From Clostridium fermenticellae (lineage in GTDB: Bacteria; Bacillota; Clostridia; Clostridiales; Clostridiaceae), in the NCBI RefSeq assembly GCF_003600355.1, contig NZ_CP032416.1, forward strand, positions 242,183 to 306,182: a stretch of 64,000 bases of DNA. The letters run 5' to 3'. Position 1 is the stretch's first letter. Each line of letters starts with the position of its first letter. The notes under the pieces were generated by a model. That model had not been told where the DNA came from. It did no database searches and saw nothing but the letters and a program-made list of their open reading frames with translations. Both the position numbers and the translations under genes were made by a program. Below, piece by piece: positions 50,075-58,670 of the stretch.

Positions 50075-50917
50075 ATGAGAGATATAAGCACAGATGAAAT
50101 AATTGAAGCTGTAAGAAAACTATGTATAGACTCGAATTATTATCTTTCAAAAGATGTTAGGGATAAAATTGAAAAAGCTCAAGCAGATGAAGACTCAGAT
50201 ATAGCTAAGGAAATACTTGATAAAATACTGGAAAATGCTGATATTTCTAAAAATGAAAATATGCCTATGTGTCAGGATACTGGCATGGCATGTGTTTTTG
50301 TAGAAATTGGACAGGAAGTACATATAGTCAACGGAAATATTGAGGATGCTGTAAATGAGGGTGTTAGAAGAGGATATATGGAAGGATATTTAAGAAAATC
50401 AGTGGTTAAAGATCCAATAAGGAGAATAAACACAAAGGATAATACACCTGCAATTATATACTATGATATAGTACCAGGAGATAAATTAAAGGTAACAGTT
50501 GCCCCAAAGGGATTTGGTTCTGAAAATATGAGTCAGATAAAGATGCTGAAGCCAGCAGATGGACTTGATGGTGTAAAAAAATTTATATTAAATGTCGCAA
50601 AAGAAGCTGGTCCTAATCCGTGTCCTCCAATGGTACTTGGAGTTGGAATAGGTGGAAATTTTGATAAGGCTGCTTATTTAGCTAAAAAATCACTTACAAG
50701 ACCAATTAATGTGCGTAATTCTGATAAGTTTTATGCAGACTTAGAAGAAGAACTTTTAGATGAAATTAACAAACTTGGCATAGGGCCTCAGGGATTTGGT
50801 GGAAAAACTACAGCCCTTGCTGTTAATATTGAAACTTATCCAACACACATAGCGGGACTGCCAGTAGCAGTTAACATAAGCTGCCATGTAACCCGTCATG
50901 GGGAAGTAGTATTATAA
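50075..50917 (+). CDS. fumarate hydratase, class I, alpha subunit
   Basis: 280-aa N-terminal half of the iron-sulfur fumarase/tartrate dehydratase family. Cluster-ligand cysteines are seen in MPMCQDTGMA (C66), NPCPPMVLG and ISCHVTRHG; GGNFDKAAYLAKKSL is a family block. ATG at 50075 is 11 bases after AAGGAG; an in-frame GTG at 50063 overlaps that site. In clostridia it interconverts fumarate and malate in the reductive branch. Coupled with the beta-subunit gene 19 bases downstream. Confidence 0.93.
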   Translation: MRDISTDEIIEAVRKLCIDSNYYLSKDVRDKIEKAQADEDSDIAKEILDKILENADISKNENMPMCQDTGMACVFVEIGQEVHIVNGNIEDAVNEGVRRGYMEGYLRKSVVKDPIRRINTKDNTPAIIYYDIVPGDKLKVTVAPKGFGSENMSQIKMLKPADGLDGVKKFILNVAKEAGPNPCPPMVLGVGIGGNFDKAAYLAKKSLTRPINVRNSDKFYADLEEELLDEINKLGIGPQGFGGKTTALAVNIETYPTHIAGLPVAVNISCHVTRHGEVVL

Positions 50918-50936
50918 ATTTTTAGGAGGTAATAGA

Positions 50937-51494
50937 ATGGAAAAACATATAACAACTCCATTTACAAAAGATAAAGCGATGTCTTTGAAAGCCGGAGAAA
51001 GTGTTTTAATATCCGGTATAATATATACTGCAAGAGATGCGGCACATAAAAGACTTGTTGAGCTCTTAGATAATGGACATGAATTACCTATTGATGTAAA
51101 GAATCAAATAATATATTATGCAGGACCAGCACCCGCAAAACCAGGAATGCCAATAGGATCAGTAGGCCCTACTACAAGCTATAGGATGGATCCATATGCT
51201 CCGAGACTAATTGATATAGGACTTACAGGTATGGTTGGAAAGGGAGTAAGGTCTGAGGAAGTAATAGAATCAATGAAGAAAAACAAAGCTGTTTATTTCG
51301 GCGCAATAGGTGGTGCTGGAGCACTTATAGCAAAATCAGTAGAAGAAAGTGAAGTTGTTGCATATGAAGATCTGGGATCAGAAGCTATAAGAAAACTTAA
51401 GGTAAAAGATTTTCCAGCAGTGGTTGTAATAGATAGTTTTGGGAATAACCTATATGAAATAGGAAGAAAAAATTATCTTGAATCAAAACTATAA
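50937..51494 (+). CDS. fumarate hydratase, class I, beta subunit
   Basis: 185-aa C-terminal partner. Contains TARDAAHKRLVELL, YAGPAPAKPGMPIGSVGPTT and a conserved MVGKGVRSEEVIESM block with YFGAIGGAGALIAKS. In aerobic bacteria alpha and beta are fused; the split form is common in clostridia and archaea. Confidence 0.93.
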   Translation: MEKHITTPFTKDKAMSLKAGESVLISGIIYTARDAAHKRLVELLDNGHELPIDVKNQIIYYAGPAPAKPGMPIGSVGPTTSYRMDPYAPRLIDIGLTGMVGKGVRSEEVIESMKKNKAVYFGAIGGAGALIAKSVEESEVVAYEDLGSEAIRKLKVKDFPAVVVIDSFGNNLYEIGRKNYLESKL

Positions 51495-51501
51495 GAAAAA
51501 C

Positions 51502-51554
51502 TTATCCACATTTTTTGAATCATGTGAATAGATTTAGTGTTTGTATGTGGATAA
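51502..51554. promoter_or_regulatory. two inverted perfect DnaA boxes
   Basis: TTATCCACA (51502-51510) and its exact reverse complement TGTGGATAA (51546-51554) lie 35 bases apart, upstream of a TPR-protein gene. They match the consensus DnaA box. They also form a 10-bp inverted repeat that could make an RNA hairpin, so the meaning is ambiguous. Confidence 0.5.
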
Positions 51555-51592
51555 TAATAACACATGAGGTCTAAAAGGAGAGTGTAAAATAT

Positions 51593-52306
51593 ATGAAAAT
51601 AGACTCTGGACATGGATTATTTGGCAGGCTATCACTCAAGAAAAAAGTAATATTATTTTGTGTATTATCTCTTATAGTAATTGGCATAGTAGTTAAACAG
51701 GCAGTTTATAATCATAATTTAAATGGGCAAAGCAAGATGCTTAATAAATTAGATGATAAAACTTCAAGTGAGAAAGGGAGAATAACTTCTAAAAACGCTG
51801 CGAAAACTGATAATAAAGACAAAATATATGAAGAAAAGTATAATCAAAGTTATAAGTATTTTAGTGATAAAAATTATACCGGGTGTATAAAAACAGCAGA
51901 TGAAATAATAAAAGAAAGACCCGGTTTCTATAAAGCATATAATATAAAGGGAATAGCACAGTGTTATAGTAACAATTACACTGAAGGTATGAATAATATA
52001 GACGAATCACTTAAAATAAAACCTGATTTTGGATATGCTAGATTTAATAAAGCGCTGGCGTATGAACTTTATGGGTACTATGAAGATGCTCTTCTCTGGT
52101 ATGATAAAGCACTTGAAGTTGAAAAATATGTATGGAGTTATTACGGTAAGGCTAGTATATATGGAAGACGAGGAGATGTTAAAAATGCAGTTAAGTATTT
52201 AAAGATTGCTATTAGTATGTCCTCTGATATAAAATCAATTGCTGCACAAGAAAAGGATTTTGCTCCAATAGAAAATTCAAAAGAGTTTCAGGATTTGATA
52301 AAGTAG
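51593..52306 (+). CDS. membrane-anchored TPR protein
   Basis: 237 aa. A short cytoplasmic start, one membrane helix (VILFCVLSLIVIGIVV, about residues 18-34), a polar Lys/Asp-rich linker, then three to four tetratricopeptide repeats (KAYNIKGIAQCYSNNYTEG, ARFNKALAYELYGYYEDAL, YGKASIYGRRGDVKNAV). TPRs mediate protein contacts; the partner is unknown. A related TPR gene lies at 54060, past ptsI. Confidence 0.8.
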   Translation: MKIDSGHGLFGRLSLKKKVILFCVLSLIVIGIVVKQAVYNHNLNGQSKMLNKLDDKTSSEKGRITSKNAAKTDNKDKIYEEKYNQSYKYFSDKNYTGCIKTADEIIKERPGFYKAYNIKGIAQCYSNNYTEGMNNIDESLKIKPDFGYARFNKALAYELYGYYEDALLWYDKALEVEKYVWSYYGKASIYGRRGDVKNAVKYLKIAISMSSDIKSIAAQEKDFAPIENSKEFQDLIK

Positions 52307-52364
52307 ATTAGGATAAAATTTTCTTATACATGTATCTATAGTAATATGGTAGGGAGGATTGGTT

Positions 52365-53980
52365 ATGAAGAAAGGCATAGCGGCATCGAAGGGATATTCT
52401 ATAGGTAAGGTTTTAATAAAAGAAGATATTGATTTGGAAATTGAAGAAAAAAAATAGATGATATAGAACTTGAAAAAGATAGATTAAATAAAGCACTTAA
52501 AAATTCTAAAGAACAGCTTATTAAAATAAAAGAGAAGACTAAACGAGAATTAGGTGTAGATAAGGCTGCAGTTTTTGAAAGTCATATAATGCTTTTAAAT
52601 GATCCTGAGTTTGCGGGAACTGTAAAATATGGAATTGAAACAAAAAAAGTAAATGCTGAAAAGGCTCTCTATGATGTAATGAAGATGTATGAAGATATAT
52701 TTGAATCTATGGAAGATGAATATATGAAAGAAAGAGGAGCGGATATAAAGGATGTTGGTAAAAGAATACTTGCCAATCTTTTAGGGGAGATTTCCATGTC
52801 ATATGGAGATATGGAAGAGAACACAGTAATAGTTGCACATGATTTAACCCCATCGGATACTGCTAATTTAGATAAGAGCAAGGTAATAGCTTTTTTAACT
52901 GATATAGGTGGAAGAACCTCGCATAGTGCAATTATGGCAAGAACGCTTGAAATACCGGCAGTAGTTGGAATTAATGATATAACAAAATGCGTTAAAAATG
53001 GTGATATTGTAATTGTTGATGGTGTAGAAGGGATTGTAATAGTAAACCCGGATAAAAATACAATAAAAGAGTATCAGGCAAATAGACAGAAATATTTAGA
53101 GGAGAATGAAAAGCTTAAGAGGTTTGTAAAAGTTGAGACAATAACTAAAGAGGGAAAGAGAGTAGAAGTCTCAGGAAATATTGGAAGACCAGAGGATATA
53201 AAACAGGTTATAAAAAACGGTGGGGACGGAGTAGGCCTTTTCAGAACAGAATTTTTGTATATGAATAGGGATGATGCACCTAGCGAAAATGAACAATTTG
53301 AGGCATATAAATATGTAACTCAAAAAATGAATGGAGGACCAGTTGTTATAAGAACCCTTGATATAGGAGGTGATAAGAAACTTCCATATCTTAATCTGCC
53401 TGAAGAAATAAATCCATTTTTAGGATACAGGGCTATAAGGCTGTGCCTTGATGAAAAGGAACTATTTAAAATTCAATTAAGAGCAATGCTCAGAGCTTCC
53501 GCTTTCGGGAATTTGAAGATAATGTTTCCTATGATATCATCTTTAGATGAATTCTTAAAGGCCAGGGAAATTTTAAAAGAGTGTATGATGGAGCTCCAAA
53601 AAGAGGGTGAAGCATACAATGAAAATTTAGAGGTTGGAATAATGGTTGAAGTGCCATCGGCTGCTATATGCGCCGATGAACTTGCAAAGTATGTTGATTT
53701 TTTCAGTATAGGAACTAATGATTTAATACAATATGTATTTGCGGCAGATAGAATGAATGAAAGAGTAGCATATCTGTATAATCCGATGCATCCAGCAGTA
53801 CTAAAACTTATTAAAATGACAATAGATGCAGCACACAGGGAAGGAAAATGGTGCGGAATGTGCGGAGAAATGGCAGCAGATGAAAAAGCAGTACCTACAC
53901 TTGTTAAATATGGGCTCGATGAATTTTCTATGAGTGCGTCATCAATACTTAAGGCAAAGCAGCTTATAATTCAGGGCTAG
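52365..53980 (+). pseudogene. ptsI: PTS phosphoenolpyruvate-protein phosphotransferase (enzyme I), frame broken at A8 tract
   Basis: Enzyme I moves phosphate from PEP to HPr. ATG at 52365 after AGGGAGG encodes KKGIAASKGYSIGKVLIKED and stops at 52455, right after a run of eight A (52447-52454). Nine A would continue in the frame that stays open to 53980, giving about 538 aa, the normal length. That frame has the active-site His in GGRTSHSAIMART, the PEP-binding VGLFRTEFLY and the C-terminal GMCGEMAADE. So it is either a one-base deletion, a sequencing error, or a case of slippage on A8 that restores frame. Only a truncated form (from about 52589) could be made without frameshifting. Confidence 0.88.
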
Positions 53981-53993
53981 AATTAATCTTTGA

Positions 53994-54023
53994 TTGTTAG
54001 GAAAGGGTAATTTGTTATATAAT
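53994..54023 (+). promoter_or_regulatory. possible promoter of the TPR gene
   Basis: TTGTTA (53994-53999), 18-base spacer, TATAAT (54018-54023), 36 bases before the ATG. Confidence 0.5.
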
Positions 54024-54059
54024 AGTAGTAGAATTAATCGAATTAAGGAGAAATATCTT

Positions 54060-55292
54060 ATGGATAAATCTAGAAGATTATATGCCAGAGCTTTAAAAAT
54101 ATATAATCAAGGTTGTATCTATAAAGCTATCAATTTGTGTGAAGAAAGTATAAGCCTTGATGCAAGTAATGTTGCTGCTTTAAATCTTAAGGGATTGTTA
54201 TATTATTTAAACGGGGATCTTGAACGTGCACAAAAAACATGGAAAATTAATGCTCGTGTAAATAAAGACAGCGTAGCTCAAAAATATCTTGAAGATAGCA
54301 AAAAAGATAAAGTCAATCTTGAAAAATACATAAATGCCGTAAACGCAGTGAAAAACCTGAAAATAAATGAAGCACTTGAACTTCTTAAAATGTGTTCCGA
54401 AAGTGATTATAATTGCATAAATGTAAATAATTATAAAGCTTTATGCTATATAAAAAAAGGCGAGTACATAAAAGCACAGGAGTGCATAGATAAAGTGCTT
54501 AGTGTGGATAAAAGAAATTCAATGGCTAAAAAGAATATTAAAATGCTTGCAGAATATGATTTTACAGGAAAAGGGTATAATTTCAGAAAAATAGGAAAAA
54601 CAATTTTGGCTGTTGTAATCATAGTCATATTCATCGGAGGAGTTTCTTTTGGAGTAAAAAGTATTATCACAAGGGAAAAAATAAAAGCGAGTAATGATAA
54701 GAAGGTAAACAGTGTAAATGTAAAAAAGACACAAATATCTAAAGAAAAAAAGAAGCCCTCTAAAGAAAATATAGAGAAATTTTCTGCAGGTACTATGCAG
54801 GAATACATAAATAATAAGGATTTTGAATCAATGTATAACTATTTTGAAAAATGGAAGGATAAAAATCTATCCGGTACAGATAAGGAACTTGTTCAGAATG
54901 CAGCTCAAATACTGTCAGGTGATGAGGCGGTAGAGTATTTTTATAATAGTGGATATAGTCTTATAAACAGTCAGGATTATGAAAAAGCCAAGAGTGGGTT
55001 ATACAAGGCATATCAGTTTGGTTCTAATAATTATTTATATCCGCATATAATATATTTGCTTGGATTAAGTTATAACTCGACAGATGATAAAGCTAGTGCT
55101 GTAAAGTATTTTAATGAGTATGACGAGAATTTTTCAAATGGTGACTATGAAGATGCAGTATTATATGATTTAGTTATCATATATAAGGATACCGAGATAG
55201 CCAAGGCAAAAATGTATGCCCAAAAACTCACAAAAAATTATCCGTCATCCATATATAATAACTCTATAGTTAACTCCGTAATAAATCAGTAG
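54060..55292 (+). CDS. TPR protein with central membrane helix
   Basis: 410 aa. The N-terminal half has TPR-like repeats (LYARALKIYNQGCIYKAINL, AALNLKGLLYYLNGDLERA, NYKALCYIKKGEYIKAQ). A membrane helix (TILAVVIIVIFIGGVSFGV, about 182-201) is followed by a Lys-rich linker and a second repeat block outside (YNSGYSLINSQDYEKAKSG, LGLSYNSTDDKASAVKYF). AAGGAG fixes the ATG at 54060; the frame is open from 53994. The layout resembles proteins that assemble cell-envelope complexes. Function unknown. Confidence 0.78.
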   Translation: MDKSRRLYARALKIYNQGCIYKAINLCEESISLDASNVAALNLKGLLYYLNGDLERAQKTWKINARVNKDSVAQKYLEDSKKDKVNLEKYINAVNAVKNLKINEALELLKMCSESDYNCINVNNYKALCYIKKGEYIKAQECIDKVLSVDKRNSMAKKNIKMLAEYDFTGKGYNFRKIGKTILAVVIIVIFIGGVSFGVKSIITREKIKASNDKKVNSVNVKKTQISKEKKKPSKENIEKFSAGTMQEYINNKDFESMYNYFEKWKDKNLSGTDKELVQNAAQILSGDEAVEYFYNSGYSLINSQDYEKAKSGLYKAYQFGSNNYLYPHIIYLLGLSYNSTDDKASAVKYFNEYDENFSNGDYEDAVLYDLVIIYKDTEIAKAKMYAQKLTKNYPSSIYNNSIVNSVINQ

Positions 55293-55325
55293 CAGCATTC
55301 CTAATTAGTATAGGAGTTGTAGTTA

Positions 55326-55551
55326 AAAGTTAGTTTATGCCTGAGAGAGATGCTGACAAAATCCAGTACTATAAATGCTTTTAGTAATTCTAAAGCCCGG
55401 TATTTTGAAAATCTAATAAAGATTGATAAACTCGTACACTCAGACATATCAATCTTTATATATTTTCTAAAATACCGGGCTAAGAATTACAATAAAAGTA
55501 TTTAATGTATCTATATTTTGTCAGCATCTCTCTCAGGCATAAACTAACTTT
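55326..55551. repeat. giant hairpin A with conserved apical loop
   Basis: A 226-base near-palindrome between convergent genes. The outer 37 bp (from AAAGTTAGTTTATGCC) pair perfectly; the inner stem pairs with a few bulges, including GCCCGGTATTTT with AAAATACCGGGC. The stem closes at GATTGATA/TATCAATC around the 18-base loop AACTCGTACACTCAGACA. There is no terminal T-tract and no reading frame. The loop recurs in hairpin B (63202-63508). Confidence 0.9.
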
Positions 55552-55569
55552 AAAATTACAAATCTTATA

Positions 55570-55665
55570 GGGTCAAGTCTAAGCTTACACTTACTAGAAA
55601 TTTTTTACGTGACGTATTTTAGAAATCCCGGCCTGTGCATAAGTTAAGCTTTCATTTGTAAACCC
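55570..55665. repeat. second inverted-repeat block next to hairpin A
   Basis: GGGT (55570-55573) with ACCC (55662-55665), AAGCTTA with TTAAGCTT, and a central TACGTGACGTA palindrome. It lies at the 3' end of the minus-strand FAD oxidase gene and may form its terminator. It lacks the conserved loop of hairpins A and B. Confidence 0.5.
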
Positions 55666-57047
55666 TACACGATATTACCGCAATTTAATATGTTATTTGG
55701 ATCAAAGACTTTTTTTATTCCTTCCATGATTTTAATTTCTCTGTCTGTATATTGAAGTGACATATAATTCTTTTTTGTTTTTCCAGTTCCGTGTTCGGCA
55801 GTTATAGTGCCGCCGTATTTTAAAGCAGTTTTATATAATTCCTTCTTGAATTCCTCATAATAAGAAGGCAGATTTCCATTCTCATCGGTTAAAATAAAAT
55901 TATGGATGTTTCCATCACCTATGTGGCCAGCTGAAGGTATTTCTGTATTGTATTTTTTGGCGATTCTAGTTATATCATCTATGAAATCAGGTATGGATGA
56001 AGGAGGAACAGCCATATCGAGACCATCAGCTACATGTTCCTTGTAAGGAGTGTATACATTACTTCTAATATCCAAAATACGTTTCTGTTCCTTGCTGCTT
56101 TCTGCTATTATACTATCTACAGCATTATTAGCCTCACATATTTCAACTATTTTTTCGCTCGTATCATATAACTCATCCTCACTAGAACCATCAATTATAA
56201 AAATGAGGTCAACAGAACCATTTTCAGAAGGCCATGTAGTTCCTATATGTTTTGCAGCTTTAATTGCTATACTTCTCTCAACATATTCGATGGCACGTGG
56301 AGTGATACCGGATTGGAGTATAGCTGGAACGGAGTTTGCAGCATCTCTGGTTGAATCAAATGATACGACCAGAGTTCCGCTGTAGTTGCTTTTTGCATAA
56401 AGTCTTAAAGTCACCTTTGTTATGATTCCTAAAGTGCCTTCACTGCCAATTATCAAATGTAGAAGGTCGTATCCCATATTGTTTTTTAACAGTTTTCCAC
56501 CAAGGGTCACCAGTTCGCCAGTAGGCAAAACAATCTCGAGTGCCTTTACATGATTTCTCATTATTCCATGTTTTACAGCACCGGTACCACCGGCGTTTGT
56601 TGCGACCATTCCTCCTATTTGTGCGCCTTCATCCCCGGGATGAACCGGAAAAAATAAATCACTGCTATTGCTCAAAATTTCCAGTAGGGATGCAAGAGTT
56701 ACTCCAGATTCTACTGTGATCATCAAATTTTTTTCATCAAGTTCAACTAATTTGTTAAGTCTTTCAAGAGATATTATTATACTTGGTCTTGTAGGAATAA
56801 CACCACTAACAACTCCAGTACCACCACCTCGTGAAACTACGGGTATTAGTTTTTCGTTTGCATATTTTAGAATTTCTGATATTTCTTCTGATGATGATGG
56901 CTTTACAACAATACACTCCTTCGAAGCTTCAGGACGAATCAGATTTTCAGTTTCATCGTATAAATACCCCTGTATTTGAGATAAATCATTTGTTGCAAAA
57001 TCATTTCCGCATATTTGTTTTAATTTTTCAATTACTTCAGTTTTCAA
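55665..57047 (-). CDS. FAD-binding oxidase, GlcD/D-lactate dehydrogenase family
   Basis: 460 aa. The PCMH-type FAD domain has PVVSRGGGTGVVSGVIPT and QIGGMVATNAGGTGAVKHG with GYDLLHLIIGSEGTLGIIT; the C-terminal domain ends in AGHIGDGNIHNFI and TAEHGTGKTKKNYM, including the His residues of the active site. Family members oxidise 2-hydroxy acids (lactate, glycolate) and in anaerobes can use electron-transfer flavoprotein. No etfAB is adjacent, so the electron acceptor is open. TTG start at 57047 after GAGGGGG. Preceded by a T-box-like terminator module. Confidence 0.88.
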   Translation of the reverse strand: MKTEVIEKLKQICGNDFATNDLSQIQGYLYDETENLIRPEASKECIVVKPSSSEEISEILKYANEKLIPVVSRGGGTGVVSGVIPTRPSIIISLERLNKLVELDEKNLMITVESGVTLASLLEILSNSSDLFFPVHPGDEGAQIGGMVATNAGGTGAVKHGIMRNHVKALEIVLPTGELVTLGGKLLKNNMGYDLLHLIIGSEGTLGIITKVTLRLYAKSNYSGTLVVSFDSTRDAANSVPAILQSGITPRAIEYVERSIAIKAAKHIGTTWPSENGSVDLIFIIDGSSEDELYDTSEKIVEICEANNAVDSIIAESSKEQKRILDIRSNVYTPYKEHVADGLDMAVPPSSIPDFIDDITRIAKKYNTEIPSAGHIGDGNIHNFILTDENGNLPSYYEEFKKELYKTALKYGGTITAEHGTGKTKKNYMSLQYTDREIKIMEGIKKVFDPNNILNCGNIV

Positions 57048-57097
57048 AAGTTAGCCCCCTCTAATTATTAAAATTTAAATTTATTAATCTATTGTAT

Positions 57098-57148
57098 AAA
57101 AAAACAGACGATCCGCCTTTGGACGAATGTCTGTTCACGGTACCACCC
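57098..57148 (-). ncRNA. T-box antiterminator/terminator module
   Basis: On the minus strand GGGTGGTACCGTG (57148-57136) is the core T-box sequence that pairs with the tRNA 3' end; the variable base is T, so the tRNA should have discriminator A. It is followed by a terminator: AACAGAC (57135-57129) with GTCTGTT (57109-57103) and a longer inner stem, then seven T. I cannot find a normal stem I with specifier loop upstream: about 100 bases of very AT-rich DNA precede it, with a TTGACA at 57244-57239. Confidence 0.75.
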
Positions 57149-57364
57149 AAAATTTTTTACTTAATTGAATAATTATTTATAAAAAATCTACATAATTTTT
57201 AATATTTTATTAGAAAGCTTACTATAAATTTTAATGTATGTCAATAAATACTTTAAAAAATTTTTGACATCCTAAATTTAAAGTACATATATATTATTAT
57301 AAAAGCAAAAAATATATATACAAAATTCAATCTGGTTTTTATTAATAATAATTATTAAAAACTA

Positions 57365-57393
57365 TTGACTAAATACAATGGTTAATATAAAAT
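57365..57393 (+). promoter_or_regulatory. thioredoxin operon promoter
   Basis: TTGACT (57365-57370), 17-base spacer, TAAAAT (57388-57393), 46 bases before trxA. The remaining DNA from 57149 to 57364 is AT-rich; besides the putative minus-strand -35 for the T-box nothing else is seen. Confidence 0.72.
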
Positions 57394-57438
57394 AAAATTA
57401 TAAAAATACCCCATAAGGGTATAAGGAGGTAGAAAGTT

Positions 57439-57756
57439 ATGGTAAATGAAATAAAAGATACTAATTTTTCAGAAGTTATTGAAGAAAAAAAGGTTCCTGT
57501 AATAGTAGATTTTTGGGCACCTTGGTGCGGACCTTGTAAAATGCTCGGACCTGTTATGGAGGAAATTTCAGATGAATTAGATGGAAAATCGAAATTTTAT
57601 AAATTAAATGTAGATGAGAATCCAGTTTCATCAATGGAATATAATGTAGCAAGTATACCTACAGTTATTATATTTAAAGATGGGAAACCAGCAAAAACTC
57701 TTGTTGGCTTCAGACCAAAAGACGCTGTAAAAGGTGTTATAGAAGATTATATCTAG
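57439..57756 (+). CDS. trxA: thioredoxin
   Basis: 105 aa with the redox motif WAPWCGPCKM, the cis-proline in VASIPTVIIFKDG and normal length. Reduces protein disulfides using electrons from the adjacent flavin reductase. AAGGAGG ribosome binding site. Confidence 0.96.
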   Translation: MVNEIKDTNFSEVIEEKKVPVIVDFWAPWCGPCKMLGPVMEEISDELDGKSKFYKLNVDENPVSSMEYNVASIPTVIIFKDGKPAKTLVGFRPKDAVKGVIEDYI

Positions 57757-57767
57757 AGGTGAATATT

Positions 57768-58631
57768 GTGGATGATAGATATGATATAGCAATAATAGGA
57801 AGTGGTGTGGCAGGATTATCAGCGGCTGTAAACTCAAAGATTAGGAATAAAAATATTATAGTGTTTGGAAATGAGAATTTGAGTAATAAGCTTAATATGG
57901 CTCCACGAATTAATAATTATCTTGGCTTTTATAATATAAAAGGAAGCGACCTTAAAGATAAAGTTAAAAACCATATAGATTCAATGGGTATAAGTATAAC
58001 GTATGAAAGAATAAATGCAGTATATGCTATGGGAAATTATTTTGTAATGTCTGTAAATCAAAAAAATTATGAGTCTAGAGCACTTGTAATAGCAACCGGT
58101 GTACAGTCTGTGAATCTACTGAGAGGTGAACAGGAATTCCTTGGCAGAGGTGTTGGATATTGTGCTACGTGTGATGCACCTTTATATAGAGGAAGAGTCG
58201 TGACAATTGTAGGCTATAATAAAGAAGCAGAAAAAGAAGCCAATTTTGTCGGTGAACTTGCATCAAAATTGTACTATGTACCTATGTATAATAAGGATTT
58301 AAAGCTCAACAATAATATAGAAATAGTATTGGATAAACCAGTTGAAATTGTAGGAAATAATAAAGTAGAAAAACTTGTATTAAAACATAGAGAAATAAAT
58401 ACAGATGGAGTTTTTATACTAAAAGACAGTATAGCACCCGATCAACTTGTTCCAGGAATAGAACTTGATGGAGGGCATATAAAAGTGGATGCTAATATGA
58501 AGACAAATATACGCGGTTGTTATGCTGCCGGAGATTGTGCCGGAAAACCATATCAGTATATGAAAGCAGCTGGTCAAGGTCAAATTGCAGCTTTAAGTGC
58601 TGTGTCATATATAGATTCTCTACAAAAATAA
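57768..58631 (+). CDS. thioredoxin reductase-like flavoprotein, probably ferredoxin-dependent (FFTR type)
   Basis: 287 aa. FAD-binding GSGVAGLSAA at the N-terminus, redox pair C132-ATC-C135 (GYCATCDAPLY), and the C-terminal FAD motif GCYAAGDCAGKPYQYMKAAG. The NADPH-domain signatures of classical TrxB (GGGxSA and HRRxxxR) are absent: the corresponding region is VTIVGYNKEAEKEANFVG and lacks basic residues. This matches the pyridine-nucleotide-independent reductases known from Clostridium acetobutylicum, also next to thioredoxin. GTG at 57768 is 6 bases after GAGGTG; a GTG at 57759 overlaps it. Confidence 0.85.
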   Translation: MDDRYDIAIIGSGVAGLSAAVNSKIRNKNIIVFGNENLSNKLNMAPRINNYLGFYNIKGSDLKDKVKNHIDSMGISITYERINAVYAMGNYFVMSVNQKNYESRALVIATGVQSVNLLRGEQEFLGRGVGYCATCDAPLYRGRVVTIVGYNKEAEKEANFVGELASKLYYVPMYNKDLKLNNNIEIVLDKPVEIVGNNKVEKLVLKHREINTDGVFILKDSIAPDQLVPGIELDGGHIKVDANMKTNIRGCYAAGDCAGKPYQYMKAAGQGQIAALSAVSYIDSLQK

Positions 58632-58632
58632 A

Positions 58633-58664
58633 AATATCCCTGAATTTTAAAATTCAGGGATATT
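58633..58664. terminator. bidirectional terminator (perfect 32-bp palindrome)
   Basis: AATATCCCTGAATTTT followed directly by its reverse complement, between convergent genes, with A/T tracts on both sides. Confidence 0.92.
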
Positions 58665-58670
58665 CATATG

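Noticed and set aside
51495..51592. Replication origin
   Set aside because: Only two DnaA boxes, no AT-rich unwinding element or dnaA/dnaN gene nearby.
55293..55664. CRISPR array or IS element
   Set aside because: There is one long inverted repeat, not spaced direct repeats, and no transposase frame or target-site duplication is visible.
57263..57290. Plus-strand TTGACA at 57264 as the trxA promoter
   Set aside because: The following -10 (ATATAT) is weak and the site is far from trxA; the TTGACT-17-TAAAAT nearer the gene is better.
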